A stretch of DNA of 64,000 nt from Treponema socranskii subsp. paredis ATCC 35535 (GCA_000413015.1 KE332515.1:186001-250000); one strand, 5' to 3'. Shown: positions 1 to 8,352, counted from the first letter of the stretch. Notes: generated by a model from the sequence alone, not told the origin. Translations and numbers: made by a program.

Positions 1-1257
1 CGGCTCACACGCAATGATCAAATTCGGATCGTTTTCGAATTCGCGCGCAAGGATTAAGCGCTGCAGCATACCGCCCGAAAGAGCCGATGCTTTTTCATCG
101 GGTCGAATAGAAACTTTCGCTTTTTCTATCAAGCGCGTCGCATATTCGGCCGCGCTCTTTTTGCCGTACATTGCGCATAAAAGCTGTTCGATCGAAAGAC
201 CGGGATTCGATGCGCGGAAGGTTCTGTCCGAGGGGATGATCGCCGTTCGGAGTTTCGCTTCGGTTCGTAAAAAATACGGCGTCCACTTTCCCGATTTGAG
301 ATCGACGCACAAGCTTCGTTCCCCCGTTTTGATGCGGCACGATCCCTCCGTGCGCGCGCTTTCCATACCCGTGACGACGTTTTCGAGCGTACCGAGCCCG
401 CTTTCGGGCAAACCTTCGATGAGGGTGATACCGCCGCTTTTTGCGGTAAACGACACGTCGAAAAGAGCCGGCCGCTTTTTCGGCCGTACGCCGATGTGTT
501 CGAACGAAATACAATCGCCGCTTTTTTCCGCACGAACGGTATGAAGCGGCACGGCATCCGATTTCGTCTTCGGCACATACAGAGCGCTCCGCTCGTAGTG
601 CTCGGCGCTTTTTCCTTTTTGCAGTACGGTTACCGTATCGGTATAGCGGGAAGCTTCCTGCATGATGTGCGTGATGACGATGACGTTCATCCCCTTATCT
701 GCAAGTTCGCGGATATTTGCATAGAGGGAAACCCTCTGTTCCTTGTCGAGGAGCGCGGACGGCTCGTCGAGAATGAGCATGCGCGGCTCGCGTATGAGAG
801 CCGAGATGAGCGCCGTATAAAAGCGTTCGTCGCCTCCGATATGGGCGGCGAGAGCGCGGAAGTTTAAGTGCGGCGCCCATTTCGATTTTAACAATTCCGC
901 ACGCGAAAAGATTTCACCCTTTTTGAGCTTTTTTCCCGCAGCTCCGTATTCCGTTCCGAGGAGGATGTTTTCCCATACGCTGATACCGTCGGCGATGAGC
1001 GGCCGCTGCCGTACGCAGACGATGCCTGAGCGAAGGGCATCGCGCGGAGAAGAAAAATGCACGGCCTTTCCGTCGATAAAAATCGTACCGCCGTCGGCTT
1101 CGAGCGCGCCGCTTAAAACAGCCGCCGTCGTCGATTTTCCCGCGCCGTTTTCTCCGAGCAGCGCATGAATCATGCCGCCCTGAAAGACGAGGGAAAGATT
1201 GTCGAGTACCGTTTTGTGCAGATACCGTTTTGAAATATGTTCGAGCGCAACATCCAT
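1..1257 (-). CDS. Sugar/nucleoside ABC transporter ATP-binding protein, two ATPase domains (partial)
   Basis: The reading frame stays open from the ATG at 1257 to the window edge, so the C-terminus is missing. It begins MDVALEHISKRYL. The first ATPase domain has Walker A GENGAGKST near residue 40 and Walker B MLILDEPSALL near residue 175. A second ATPase half follows, and its signature LSGGMLQRLILAREL is visible just before the edge. Two fused ABC domains are typical of RbsA/YufO/NupO-type importers of ribose or nucleosides. It lies 30 bp downstream of the BMP-family lipoprotein gene on the same strand, so the pair is probably one uptake operon, with permeases expected beyond position 1. The Shine-Dalgarno before the ATG is weak. 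Substrate is inferred only from the partner. Confidence 0.85.
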   Translation of the reverse strand, partial: MDVALEHISKRYLHKTVLDNLSLVFQGGMIHALLGENGAGKSTTAAVLSGALEADGGTIFIDGKAVHFSSPRDALRSGIVCVRQRPLIADGISVWENILLGTEYGAAGKKLKKGEIFSRAELLKSKWAPHLNFRALAAHIGGDERFYTALISALIREPRMLILDEPSALLDKEQRVSLYANIRELADKGMNVIVITHIMQEASRYTDTVTVLQKGKSAEHYERSALYVPKTKSDAVPLHTVRAEKSGDCISFEHIGVRPKKRPALFDVSFTAKSGGITLIEGLPESGLGTLENVVTGMESARTEGSCRIKTGERSLCVDLKSGKWTPYFLRTEAKLRTAIIPSDRTFRASNPGLSIEQLLCAMYGKKSAAEYATRLIEKAKVSIRPDEKASALSGGMLQRLILAREFENDPNLIIACEP

Positions 1258-1286
1258 AGTAATTTAATTAATAAAAATGCATCATG

Positions 1287-2300
1287 TCAATTTTGCGGCA
1301 GAACGAGCGTGCCGTTTTCTATACTCGCAACGACATCGCGCATCTTTGCACGCATTTCATCCGTTACCGCTCCGTTTTTACGATTCGGCGCATCCTGTAA
1401 AAAGCTCACGAAACCGTCCGCGACGCCGACGGTTTTTGCCGTACCCCATTCGGTTTTACCCGTAAGGTAGTCGAGCGTTACGTTTTCCGCCATCTTCGCC
1501 TGGTTGAGCGGTGTGCACGATATGATATTGTCGGGCGCGCGTTCAAAGCTCGCGTTATCGAAAAATGCGAGATATTTTCCTTTTTCTTTCGCCGCGTTGA
1601 TGACGCCCTGCGATGCCCCTCCGCAGATCGGAAGGATCACATCGACTCCGGACGAATACATCGCATTTGCAAGTTCGGCGCCTTTCGTCGCATCGTACCA
1701 GTTGCCGACGACGCGGAAATCGACCGCCGTACCGGGAGAAGCCGCTTCCGCGCCTTCTTTGTAGCCGGGAAGTATGACGTTATTCATGACCGGATATTCC
1801 TGGCCTGCAATGAGACCTATCTTTTTCGACTTCGTCATGAGACCTGCCATATAGCCTGTCATGTACGACTGTTCGTGTTGATTGTAGCGAACGGTTGCAA
1901 CCGACGAGTTTCCCGATTTATAGGCGTCGAGCAGAATAAACTTTTGATTCGGAAACTGTGCGGTAAGCGGTTCGACGAGTTCCGGCAGCGACGGATTGGA
2001 CGAAATGATGACGCTGTATTTTTGTTCCGCGGCGAGGGCGGTGAGCTTTGCCGACCATTCGGCTTGGTTCGTTCCCGCTTCGAGCACCGTGACGGAAGCC
2101 TGTTCGCTTGTATTTTTCCCGTCGTTATATGAAGCGGCGCCGTGCTGTACGCCTTGGGCGAGCATCGCGTAGATGGGGCTGTCGGCTATGATACCGGGGA
2201 CGAAAACCGCGATGGAATGCGCTTGCGTTTTTTTTGAGCTGCATGAAAACAAAGCTAAAAGAAAAGCCGCGAGTGCAGCGATGCATATCGATTTTTTCAT
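1287..2300 (-). CDS. BMP-family (TmpC/PnrA-like) substrate-binding lipoprotein
   Basis: 337 residues. The N-terminus is a lipoprotein signal peptide with lipobox LFSC near residue 20. The body reads as a Med/BMP family periplasmic binding protein: it starts SIAVFVPGIIADSPIY, has an ILLDAYKSG segment, GYMAGLMTKSKKIGLIAG, and a late PICGGASQGV loop. Family members such as TmpC/PnrA of treponemes and Bmp proteins of Borrelia bind purine nucleosides and feed ABC importers. The neighbouring ABC ATPase downstream supports this. A strong promoter sits just upstream and a GAGG Shine-Dalgarno precedes the ATG. Family assignment is confident; the nucleoside ligand is inference. Confidence 0.88.
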   Translation of the reverse strand: MKKSICIAALAAFLLALFSCSSKKTQAHSIAVFVPGIIADSPIYAMLAQGVQHGAASYNDGKNTSEQASVTVLEAGTNQAEWSAKLTALAAEQKYSVIISSNPSLPELVEPLTAQFPNQKFILLDAYKSGNSSVATVRYNQHEQSYMTGYMAGLMTKSKKIGLIAGQEYPVMNNVILPGYKEGAEAASPGTAVDFRVVGNWYDATKGAELANAMYSSGVDVILPICGGASQGVINAAKEKGKYLAFFDNASFERAPDNIISCTPLNQAKMAENVTLDYLTGKTEWGTAKTVGVADGFVSFLQDAPNRKNGAVTDEMRAKMRDVVASIENGTLVLPQN

Positions 2301-2322
2301 AATGAATTACCTCTTGCCGGTA

Positions 2323-2351
2323 AATATAGTTTTATATAAAACTTTTGTCAA
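2323..2351 (-). promoter_or_regulatory. Sigma70-type promoter of the BMP lipoprotein operon
   Basis: On the minus strand a perfect -35 TTGACA (2346-2351) is followed after 17 bp by -10 TATATT (2323-2328). The ATG at 2300 then follows with a short leader that carries GAGG. Confidence 0.75.
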
Positions 2352-2457
2352 GCGTATGGATACGCTGTGAAAACTTTATATCGGTGATGCACTGCATCCG
2401 CCGGTGCAGCAGGCGAGCGGCCGTTCCTCCTGCATCGTATGCGGGCGGTCTTTCGTC

Positions 2458-2907
2458 TTATTGAGAAAAATTTTCTGCAATACGCGTGAGGTAAGTAAAA
2501 GCGTTTTTCTTTTCGGTTTCGGAAAATCCTTTGTAGAATATTTTAAGCAGATCGTTTGCAAGTTCAGCCGTCACATCATTGTATCGTTTTCCTTTGCGGG
2601 TAAGCGACACGAGTTTGCTTCGCGCATCTCCGGGTGCGGGTGCGGTTTTTACAAATCCGTCGCGTTCGAGCTTTCGTACCAAAACGGTCGCAGTCGATTT
2701 GTCGCGGTTGATTTTTTCCGCAAGCTCTTTCATTGTAAGCGCGTCTTTTGCCGCGAGCTGGAATAAAATAAAACCGTGAGAAGACGCGAAGTCCGGTAAG
2801 CCCTTTTCCGCGAGACGCTTTATGAGAAAATCAGCCGCCGCCGAATGTATGCGCGATACGAGCGACATGCTCTGCCGTATATCCGTTTGCATAATAAAAG
2901 TATACAC
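2458..2907 (-). CDS. MarR-family transcriptional regulator
   Basis: 149 residues from a GTG at 2907; an in-frame ATG at 2892 (MQTDIRQ) is an alternative start and the Shine-Dalgarno does not settle it. The winged-helix core is clear: LTMKELAEKINRDKSTATVLVRKLERDGFVK is followed by the wing PGDARSKLVSLTRKGK, with dimerisation helices at both ends. MarR proteins repress nearby or distant genes and are released by small ligands or oxidation. The gene is divergent from a membrane-protein gene, with only 38 bp between them, so binding there could control both. The target is unknown. Confidence 0.85.
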   Translation of the reverse strand: MYTFIMQTDIRQSMSLVSRIHSAAADFLIKRLAEKGLPDFASSHGFILFQLAAKDALTMKELAEKINRDKSTATVLVRKLERDGFVKTAPAPGDARSKLVSLTRKGKRYNDVTAELANDLLKIFYKGFSETEKKNAFTYLTRIAENFSQ

Positions 2908-2911
2908 CTTG

Positions 2912-2940
2912 TTGCGCTCCGAATCAAATAGCTGTACAAT
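2912..2940 (+). promoter_or_regulatory. Promoter of the 2946 membrane-protein gene, leaderless layout
   Basis: TTGCGC (2912-2917), 17 bp spacer, TACAAT (2935-2940), then only 5 nt to the ATG at 2946. No Shine-Dalgarno fits between them, so the transcript would start at or next to the ATG. It overlaps the MarR gene's upstream region. Confidence 0.55.
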
Positions 2941-2945
2941 GCCGT

Positions 2946-3731
2946 ATGTATCTTTTCTTTATCAAAAAAAATTTTTACGACGGCTGGGATAATATGCTTA
3001 CGCTCATCGTTATAAACCTCGTCGTCATGGCCGCCTCTTTGGGGCTTTTGTCGCTCATCTATGCGCTGCAGCAAAGCGTGCCTGTCGTCATAGCTCTCAT
3101 TCTCGTTTCAGGCATCGTTATATCCATACTCGCACTCGCATCGGGAGAAGTCGCTTCTTCTGCGGCAAATTTCGGAAGCGCGCGCATTGCGGATTTTTTT
3201 AGGGCGATCCCTTCGTGCATTGCCGACGGAATCCGGCTCGGTCTTCTACTCGGCGTCGTAGGAGCCGCATCATATGTGTGCATTCCTTTTTATTTTGCGC
3301 AAAAAACGCTCATTGCAATATTTATCGGCGCGATGTTCGTGTGGCTCGTCGTCTTTACGCTGCTTTCTCTTCAATGGTTCGTTGCGATCCGCTCTCTCAT
3401 GCACAACGATTTTAAAAAATGTCTGAAAAAATGCTTTCTCATATTTTTTGACAATGTTCCGTTTTCTCTGTTTACGGCGCTGTATGATTTTTTTCTTGCG
3501 GTACTGAGCGTCTTTTTTTTCGGTCTTTTGCCGTCCCTTTCGGGTATCACTCTTTCGCAAGTGAACGCGCTTCGCCTGCGTTTGTATAAATACGATTATT
3601 ATGAAGCGCATCCGGAGTTGAAGACGGTGAAAGAAAAGCGATACATTCCGTGGGACGAACTTTTGCAAAACGATAAAGAGACTCTCGGCCCGCGTTCGTT
3701 CAAATCGCTGATATTTCCGTGGAAAGAGTAG
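2946..3731 (+). CDS. Polytopic membrane protein of unknown function
   Basis: 261 residues. About five to six hydrophobic segments are visible (around residues 18-40, 45-68, 98-118, 122-145 and 175-200), then a charged cytoplasmic tail ending PRSFKSLIFPWKE. The first residues MYLFFIKKNFYDGWDNM resemble the start of YesL/DUF624-like small membrane proteins, but I cannot confirm that family. It is divergent from the MarR gene and has a promoter directly against its ATG. Function is not assigned. Confidence 0.7.
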   Translation: MYLFFIKKNFYDGWDNMLTLIVINLVVMAASLGLLSLIYALQQSVPVVIALILVSGIVISILALASGEVASSAANFGSARIADFFRAIPSCIADGIRLGLLLGVVGAASYVCIPFYFAQKTLIAIFIGAMFVWLVVFTLLSLQWFVAIRSLMHNDFKKCLKKCFLIFFDNVPFSLFTALYDFFLAVLSVFFFGLLPSLSGITLSQVNALRLRLYKYDYYEAHPELKTVKEKRYIPWDELLQNDKETLGPRSFKSLIFPWKE

Positions 3732-3782
3732 GGGCTGTTTTCAAAATAAAGCCTACGCCGGATTGTAAGGGCGGCGAAGCCG

Positions 3783-3854
3783 TTCTCCGCAAAGGATGAA
3801 GTTTGCGGAGAATGAAGCGGAAGCGGAACCCTGAAAAGCCGGTTCTTCCGCTTC
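3783..3854. terminator. Two stem-loops between convergent genes
   Basis: An 11-bp perfect stem (3783-3793 with 3802-3812, 8-nt loop) is followed by a second inverted repeat with arms GAAGCGGAAG (3814-3823) and CTTCCGCTTC (3845-3854). They lie between the ends of the 2946 gene and pyk and probably end transcription from both sides. No clear T-tract is present. Confidence 0.5.
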
Positions 3855-3864
3855 GCTTCGTCCT

Positions 3865-5658
3865 CTACATCTTTCCTTCATACACGAGCAAATCCTTTCC
3901 GTCGATCGTCACGGTCAGTCCGTTTTCGATCGTACCGGCGTCTTTTCCCGCTTCGTTCAGCCAAACGATATTCGTGTTTATCATTTTCATCGTGTCGGCG
4001 GGGATTTCATTCGTGCTTTCCGAAATGACGCCGTCGACGAGGCGGAGGATCGGAATCCAGCTTTCATCGAGGGAAGGGCAGACGAGGATTTCGCCCGTTT
4101 TGCGGCGGAGCATCGAAACGGCATCTTCGGGCGAAGAGGCTTTTACGATTCTTCCGGAAACTCGGGATACATCGGATGCCGTGCCTCCCGAGCGGCCGCG
4201 CGCCAGTACGTTTCCTACGAGGAGAACTCGGATCGTGTTTACGGGGATCGGACTTACGAGCGGGATGCCTGCACATAAAATGATCCTGTCGCTTTGGCGG
4301 ACAAAGCCGTTGTCGAGGGCGAGCTTTACCGCGTTTTGTACCATATCTTCGCTGTCGTCGGCCATTTTCGAAACGAGCGGAAAAACACCCCAGTCGATGA
4401 GCATTTGCCGCTGCACTTGTTCGTTCGGAGTGACGGCGAGGATGGCCTGTTCGGGGCGGAAAGTGCTTATCATGCGCGCGGTATTGCCGCTCATCGTCGG
4501 GACGATGATGACGAGCGCTTTGGTTTTATCCGCCGTTTCGTACGCCATCTGCGCCATGATCCTGCCGATCGTTACATCTCCTTCAGGGAGCGGAGGAGCG
4601 GCTTTGATGCGCTTGCAGTATTCTTCACTGTCTTCGACCGTTTGCGCGATGCGTGCCATCGTTTCGACCGCTTCGGCGGGGTAGGCGCCGTTTGCCGTTT
4701 CACCCGAAAGCATAACCGCATCGGTGCCGTCGAAAATGGCGTTTGCGACGTCGGTGAGTTCCGCTCTCGTCGGACGAGGATTGACGATCATCGAGTCGAG
4801 CATTTGCGTCGCTGTGATGACCGGCTTTCCCGCCCTGCGGCACTCTTCGATAATGTGCTTTTGCGCAAGCGGAATGCGCTCTATCGGAAGCTGCACGCCC
4901 ATATCGCCCCTCGCAACCATAATGCCGTCGGCCGCTTGAGCTATTTCGGCGATATTGTCGAGCCCTTCTTCGTTTTCGATTTTGGCGATGATTTTCATAT
5001 TCGAACCGATCGATTCGATATATCGCCGTATTTCATGCACTTCGCTCGCAAAGCTCGTAAAGCTTGCCGCGATAAAGTCGCAGTTCATCTCTGCGGAAAA
5101 CGCGATATCGGCCTTATCCTGTTCGCTCATAATCGGAAGCCCCGCGTGCAGACCGATGAGGTTGACGTTTTTTTTGCTGCCGATAGTCGCCGTATTCGCC
5201 GCCGTGCACACGACCTGTGTTCCGTCCGACGATTCGACATCCAATTCGAGAAGGCCGTCCGCGATGAGGATTTTATGCCCGCTTTGAATACGCTTCGGCA
5301 AATCGCGCCATGAAAGGGAAATATGTGCTGCATCCTTTCCGTTTGCCGCCGTAACGGGACTGTCGTCGGCAGTGACGATGACGCGCTCTCCCTTGTTTAC
5401 CCTAATCGTTTTATTGTCCGGCACGATACCCGTCCTGATTTCAGGACCCTTGGAATCCATCATAAGCGCAACCGGTTTTCCGATTTCGCGCGACAGACGC
5501 CGGATACGCTCCATCATCTCTTTTTGGCTTTCGTGCGTACCGTGTGAAAAGTTAAAGCGCGCGATATCCATACCCGCGCGTATCATCTTTGCCGCAATGT
5601 CATCGTTATTGCTTGCGGGTCCTATCGAACAGACGATCTTTGTTTTTCGTAACGACAT
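3865..5658 (-). CDS. pyk: Pyruvate kinase with extra C-terminal domain
   Basis: About 597 residues from the ATG at 5658 (MSLRKTKIVCSIGPAS). It makes pyruvate and ATP from phosphoenolpyruvate and ADP at the end of glycolysis. Diagnostic segments are in order: FNFSHGTHES, MMDSKGPEIRTG, IIAKIENEEGLDNI with the catalytic lysine, ARGDMGVQ and TATQMLDSMI. The usual enzyme is about 470 residues. The last 120 residues (from IRVLLVGNVLARGRSGG) look like the phosphohistidine swivel domain that Bacillus-type pyruvate kinases also carry. The gene borders the distal end of the integron. Its start lies 6 nt after a -10 box with no Shine-Dalgarno, so it is probably translated from a leaderless mRNA. Confidence 0.95.
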   Translation of the reverse strand: MSLRKTKIVCSIGPASNNDDIAAKMIRAGMDIARFNFSHGTHESQKEMMERIRRLSREIGKPVALMMDSKGPEIRTGIVPDNKTIRVNKGERVIVTADDSPVTAANGKDAAHISLSWRDLPKRIQSGHKILIADGLLELDVESSDGTQVVCTAANTATIGSKKNVNLIGLHAGLPIMSEQDKADIAFSAEMNCDFIAASFTSFASEVHEIRRYIESIGSNMKIIAKIENEEGLDNIAEIAQAADGIMVARGDMGVQLPIERIPLAQKHIIEECRRAGKPVITATQMLDSMIVNPRPTRAELTDVANAIFDGTDAVMLSGETANGAYPAEAVETMARIAQTVEDSEEYCKRIKAAPPLPEGDVTIGRIMAQMAYETADKTKALVIIVPTMSGNTARMISTFRPEQAILAVTPNEQVQRQMLIDWGVFPLVSKMADDSEDMVQNAVKLALDNGFVRQSDRIILCAGIPLVSPIPVNTIRVLLVGNVLARGRSGGTASDVSRVSGRIVKASSPEDAVSMLRRKTGEILVCPSLDESWIPILRLVDGVISESTNEIPADTMKMINTNIVWLNEAGKDAGTIENGLTVTIDGKDLLVYEGKM

Positions 5659-5664
5659 GATGCG

Positions 5665-5692
5665 AGTATAGCACAAAACGCGCTTTGTGTAA
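5665..5692 (-). promoter_or_regulatory. pyk promoter with internal inverted repeat
   Basis: Minus strand: TTACAC (5687-5692), 16 bp, TATACT (5665-5670), then 6 nt to the pyk ATG. The spacer region holds the inverted repeat CACAAA-acgcgc-TTTGTG (forward strand), a possible operator. The promoter lies only about 40 bp from the end of the integron array. Confidence 0.55.
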
Positions 5693-5732
5693 TCACGGGG
5701 AAAATTGCAGGTGAGGGGGCTTTTAGGGCGCC

Positions 5733-5740
5733 GTTATGTG
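5733..5740 (-). repeat. Degenerate distal end of the array (attC half-site)
   Basis: GTTATGTG here matches the core half-site at 9211, 10069, 17163 and 23019 and supplies the stop codon of the 5734 gene, as it does in other cassettes. Beyond it the expected second half of attC is absent: the sequence GGCGCCCTAAAAGCCCCC bears no resemblance to the other sites. The last cassette therefore probably cannot be excised as a unit. Confidence 0.65.
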
Positions 5741-6429
5741 ATTTTTTTTATTATATCATTTATAAACATTTTGATTTTACTTCGATAAATCCGAATGTCG
5801 TTTCCAAATCTATAACCCCATTTTTCATAATGCATTTTCCATTCATCGCAAAATGCCTTAAAGCCTGCTATATCGTGTTTGGCACAATCCGAAATATTGC
5901 GAGGCAAGCCGGAATCATAAAATTGTTTAACTTTATCCGAAAATGCAAACACCTCCGTTTTATATTGAGCAAAAGGAACGGAAACTGTTATATCATTCTT
6001 TGAAATTAAACGGATAAAATTACCATCATGCTTTACCGTCCAATCTAATCCATCGGGACAACCTATAATTTTACAGATTTCACCAAATCCATCAGGTTCT
6101 TCTGAACACATACCAAAACCGCAACAAGGAACTATCTGTATTTCCGTCCCTAAAATATGATCGCGTGCAAGTGTTTTTAAGAGGTATAAAGCCGTTGCGC
6201 TCACGCAACCTCCAAAATACTCATCTGAATATGAACCTATTTTGACCGTAACATGTCCATGAGCACATAAGTCCCATTTATTTTTACTTTTTCCATCTAA
6301 CCAACAGATATCGTTCACATCTATCTTAAAATCTTTCATATCTTCGTTCAAATAGTAAAGTTCAATTTTATTAATTCGGCAAACTTGACTTGGTAAATTA
6401 ATATTCCTGTTCTTTTTCAGAAAGTCCAT
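5734..6429 (-). CDS. Unknown cassette protein (cassette 15, third ORF)
   Basis: 231 residues, mostly soluble, with a cysteine-rich centre (IVPCCGFGMCSEE) and no signal peptide or membrane segment. I do not recognise the family. It overlaps the upstream 106-residue ORF by 32 bp, so the two are translationally linked. Its stop codon TAA is part of the core half-site at 5733-5740. Three unrelated small proteins without an attC between them, beside an SUFU-type cassette in the same array, would fit toxin-immunity-type cargo, but that is only a guess. Confidence 0.6.
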   Translation of the reverse strand: MDFLKKNRNINLPSQVCRINKIELYYLNEDMKDFKIDVNDICWLDGKSKNKWDLCAHGHVTVKIGSYSDEYFGGCVSATALYLLKTLARDHILGTEIQIVPCCGFGMCSEEPDGFGEICKIIGCPDGLDWTVKHDGNFIRLISKNDITVSVPFAQYKTEVFAFSDKVKQFYDSGLPRNISDCAKHDIAGFKAFCDEWKMHYEKWGYRFGNDIRIYRSKIKMFINDIIKKIT

Positions 6430-6718
6430 ATTCTTTATTTAAATCCAATACATGATGTCCGAATATTTTTTTCTTTATTAAATCTATTACCACCACAAAA
6501 TATATATTTTTCAAATCTGTAGTAAAAACTATATGTCGATAGCTTCCGTCTTTTGCATCATATATATAGCGAATATGCATTTTTCCTAATTCATCAATTA
6601 GATTATTATTTACATATTCATCAAATTCTTTTGTATTAAAATTTTCCGCTGTTTCTGTAACATCTAAGAACCCTTCCGATGGGAATGTTGATTTAAAATC
6701 ATACTCGGATAATAACAT
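6398..6718 (-). CDS. Unknown small cassette protein (cassette 15, second ORF)
   Basis: 106 residues beginning MLLSEYDFKSTFPSEGF, with an alternating hydrophobic pattern (YIYDAKDGSYRHIVFTTDLKN, FVVVIDLIKKKIFGHHVLDL) that suggests a small beta-rich domain. No family recognised. The Shine-Dalgarno is weak. It overlaps the downstream 231-residue ORF and follows the 176-residue ORF by 40 bp, so the three probably share a transcript. Confidence 0.55.
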   Translation of the reverse strand: MLLSEYDFKSTFPSEGFLDVTETAENFNTKEFDEYVNNNLIDELGKMHIRYIYDAKDGSYRHIVFTTDLKNIYFVVVIDLIKKKIFGHHVLDLNKEYGLSEKEQEY

Positions 6719-6758
6719 ATTAAAAAATAAGTTTGACTTGCTTTCTGAAATATCTTTG

Positions 6759-7289
6759 TTAATCTTTGAAAGATTTCTCTGTTTCTTTTATATGCTTTTC
6801 CAGAACAGGAATTTGTTGATACAATTCCGATTCTGCATCTGAACATATACCATATTTTTCAAATTTTTTCTGTAATCTCAATGAAATGTTGTATATTATT
6901 TTTATAAAATCTAAATACTTCCCTTTGTAAAACAGTTTCTTTTTCGTAGATCTGTTTTTCCATTCTACAAAATTCTCATTGATTTTATTCATACAATACT
7001 TCCATTGATAATAAACATAAATTTTATTACCTTTTTTGCAAAGAATTAATACATATTCTCCATCAAATATTCTTACTTCCGTTTCTTTATTTTCTTTTAA
7101 TAAGCGGACTGTAAACATCAGTAATCTGAATGTACTATTCGGCAAGCCAATAAAATCTTTATTTGGTATTTTCTTTATTGAATTTGTAAAATAATAATTT
7201 GCGGTAATACCGGGAAGATCTTCATATATTTTTCCGATATAAATATCGAAGTAATTTTTACTAAAGGCATTTATAATTTTTTTTAGCAT
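6759..7289 (-). CDS. Unknown cassette protein (cassette 15, first ORF)
   Basis: 176 residues beginning MLKKIINAFSKNYFDIYIG. It is lysine-rich and soluble, with no recognised motif. It starts 38 bp from the core site of the attC at 7327-7391 and is the first gene of the last cassette. Codon use is strongly AT-biased, like the rest of the array and unlike pyk next door. Confidence 0.6.
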   Translation of the reverse strand: MLKKIINAFSKNYFDIYIGKIYEDLPGITANYYFTNSIKKIPNKDFIGLPNSTFRLLMFTVRLLKENKETEVRIFDGEYVLILCKKGNKIYVYYQWKYCMNKINENFVEWKNRSTKKKLFYKGKYLDFIKIIYNISLRLQKKFEKYGICSDAESELYQQIPVLEKHIKETEKSFKD

Positions 7290-7326
7290 AATTTTTTATT
7301 CTTCCCAGCAGACCGGTGGCCTGTCG

Positions 7327-7391
7327 CTATAACTGGCGTTTAACCTGCATTGCGGCTTGTCCTCAATGTCAGGTTGAAGCGGGTGTTAGAC
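7327..7391 (-). repeat. attC site between cassettes 14 and 15 (short type A)
   Basis: Core sites CTATAAC (7327-7333) and GTTAGAC (7385-7391) flank the type A body, with TTAACCTGCA and TGTCAGGTTGAAGCGGGT as the paired arms. A 6-bp stem-loop (7309-7323) lies just inside cassette 15. Confidence 0.88.
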
Positions 7392-7394
7392 AAC

Positions 7395-7712
7395 TTAGGC
7401 ATAGGCGTACATTTTTATTGTTTCAAATTCTCGGGAGTGATTATTGTTTTCTTCTTCTAAATCATACAGATTCTGAAGATTGAGCCAGAATTCTGCTGTC
7501 GTTCCAAAGAATTTTGAAAATCTGATAGCGGTATCCGCAGTAATTGAACGCTTTCCGTGAATTATTTCGGAGATTCTTGTTTCAGGAACATTGATTTCTT
7601 TTGCCAGACGATATGCAGAAATGTTCATTGCATCTAAGAAATCTTCTTTAAGAATTTTTCCAGGATGAACATTGGGTAATTTTTCATTAGTGATAATTTG
7701 TGATTCTAACAT
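7395..7712 (-). CDS. higA: HigA-type antitoxin (XRE family)
   Basis: 105 residues from ATG 7712 (MLESQIITNEKLPN), chosen because GGAGG lies 8 nt upstream. The core VHPGKILKEDFLDAMNISAYRLAKEINVPETRISEIIHGKRSITADTA is a typical HigA/VapA-like helix-turn-helix antitoxin domain. HigA neutralises the HigB mRNA interferase and represses its own operon. The start lies inside the end of higB, a 26-bp overlap in the toxin-first order usual for higBA. Toxin-antitoxin cassettes are common in large integron arrays and are thought to stabilise them. Confidence 0.88.
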   Translation of the reverse strand: MLESQIITNEKLPNVHPGKILKEDFLDAMNISAYRLAKEINVPETRISEIIHGKRSITADTAIRFSKFFGTTAEFWLNLQNLYDLEEENNNHSREFETIKMYAYA

Positions 7713-7968
7713 TTTCTGCACCTCCATTTTCAAACTTAAAGATAATTCTCCGTTGATCATTTATTCTGATTGAATAAAATCCGTCTAAATTCCCAGCAAG
7801 TTTTTCTAAACGATTACCTGGAGGGATCCTTAAATCTTCTACAACTTTTGCAGCTTCAATCATTCGAAGTTTTCTTCTTGCAACATTTTGAATAGTCATC
7901 GGTAACTTTTTACTTTTATTACCTTTGCATATTGATGCTGTTTCTATATCATCAAAACTTCTTATCAT
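7687..7968 (-). CDS. higB: HigB-type toxin (RelE superfamily)
   Basis: 93 residues: MIRSFDDIETASICKGNKSKK through NRLEKLAGNLDGFYSIRINDQRRIIFKFE. The IRINDQRRIIF segment with its basic residues is characteristic of HigB ribosome-dependent mRNA endonucleases. It is transcribed first, from a promoter at 7975-8004 inside the same cassette, so this cassette carries its own expression signal. The length is that of an intact HigB. Confidence 0.88.
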   Translation of the reverse strand: MIRSFDDIETASICKGNKSKKLPMTIQNVARRKLRMIEAAKVVEDLRIPPGNRLEKLAGNLDGFYSIRINDQRRIIFKFENGGAENVRITNYH

Positions 7969-7974
7969 ATATCC

Positions 7975-8004
7975 ATGCTAATGCCAAACAGAAGTATTTG
8001 TCAA
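7975..8004 (-). promoter_or_regulatory. higBA promoter inside the cassette
   Basis: Minus strand: TTGACA (7999-8004), 18 bp, TAGCAT (7975-7980), just 7 nt before the higB ATG. A self-promoted toxin-antitoxin cassette does not depend on its position in the array. Confidence 0.6.
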
Positions 8005-8017
8005 GAAGAAACTAATA

Positions 8018-8176
8018 TTAAAATACAAAAATTAGCGTTTGATTTTTTAGCTTAACTTTATACAGCCACCAAAAGAACCCGAATGACCTACAGTTTGTTG
8101 ATTTTCTTAGCCGTTTTAAGAGTCCCTGGATCGAAGTTTTATCTTTCCGTGCACGAGCAGCCATTATATAAAACAT
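8018..8176 (-). CDS. Possible small ORF upstream of higB
   Basis: A 52-codon frame (MFYIMAARARKDKTSIQGLL...) fills most of the otherwise empty 300 bp between higB and the attC at 8282. The frame stays open upstream to the cassette edge without an earlier ATG, so this could be a fragment of a longer gene. It is basic and has no recognised motif or good Shine-Dalgarno. It could equally be noncoding spacer. Confidence 0.25.
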   Translation of the reverse strand: MFYIMAARARKDKTSIQGLLKRLRKSTNCRSFGFFWWLYKVKLKNQTLIFVF

Positions 8177-8281
8177 ACGTTCATTCAAAAAAACTAAGTT
8201 ACTAATTTTAGTTTTAAGCTTTAATTTATAAAAATAAATCCTCTTTTTTAAAGTTACAGTTTATTGTGCCGTAAGGCATCG

Positions 8282-8347
8282 GTCTAACATGCAGTTAAGC
8301 TGCATTTGCGACTTGTCCGCAATGTCAGGTTGAAGCGGGTGTTAGAA
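8282..8347 (-). repeat. attC site between cassettes 13 and 14 (short type A)
   Basis: Core sites GTCTAAC (8282-8288) and GTTAGAA (8341-8347). One arm is diverged (GCAGTTAAGCTGCA). The stem-loop GTGCC-GTAA-GGCAT (8266-8279) marks the start of cassette 14. Confidence 0.88.
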
Positions 8348-8352
8348 CGCTC

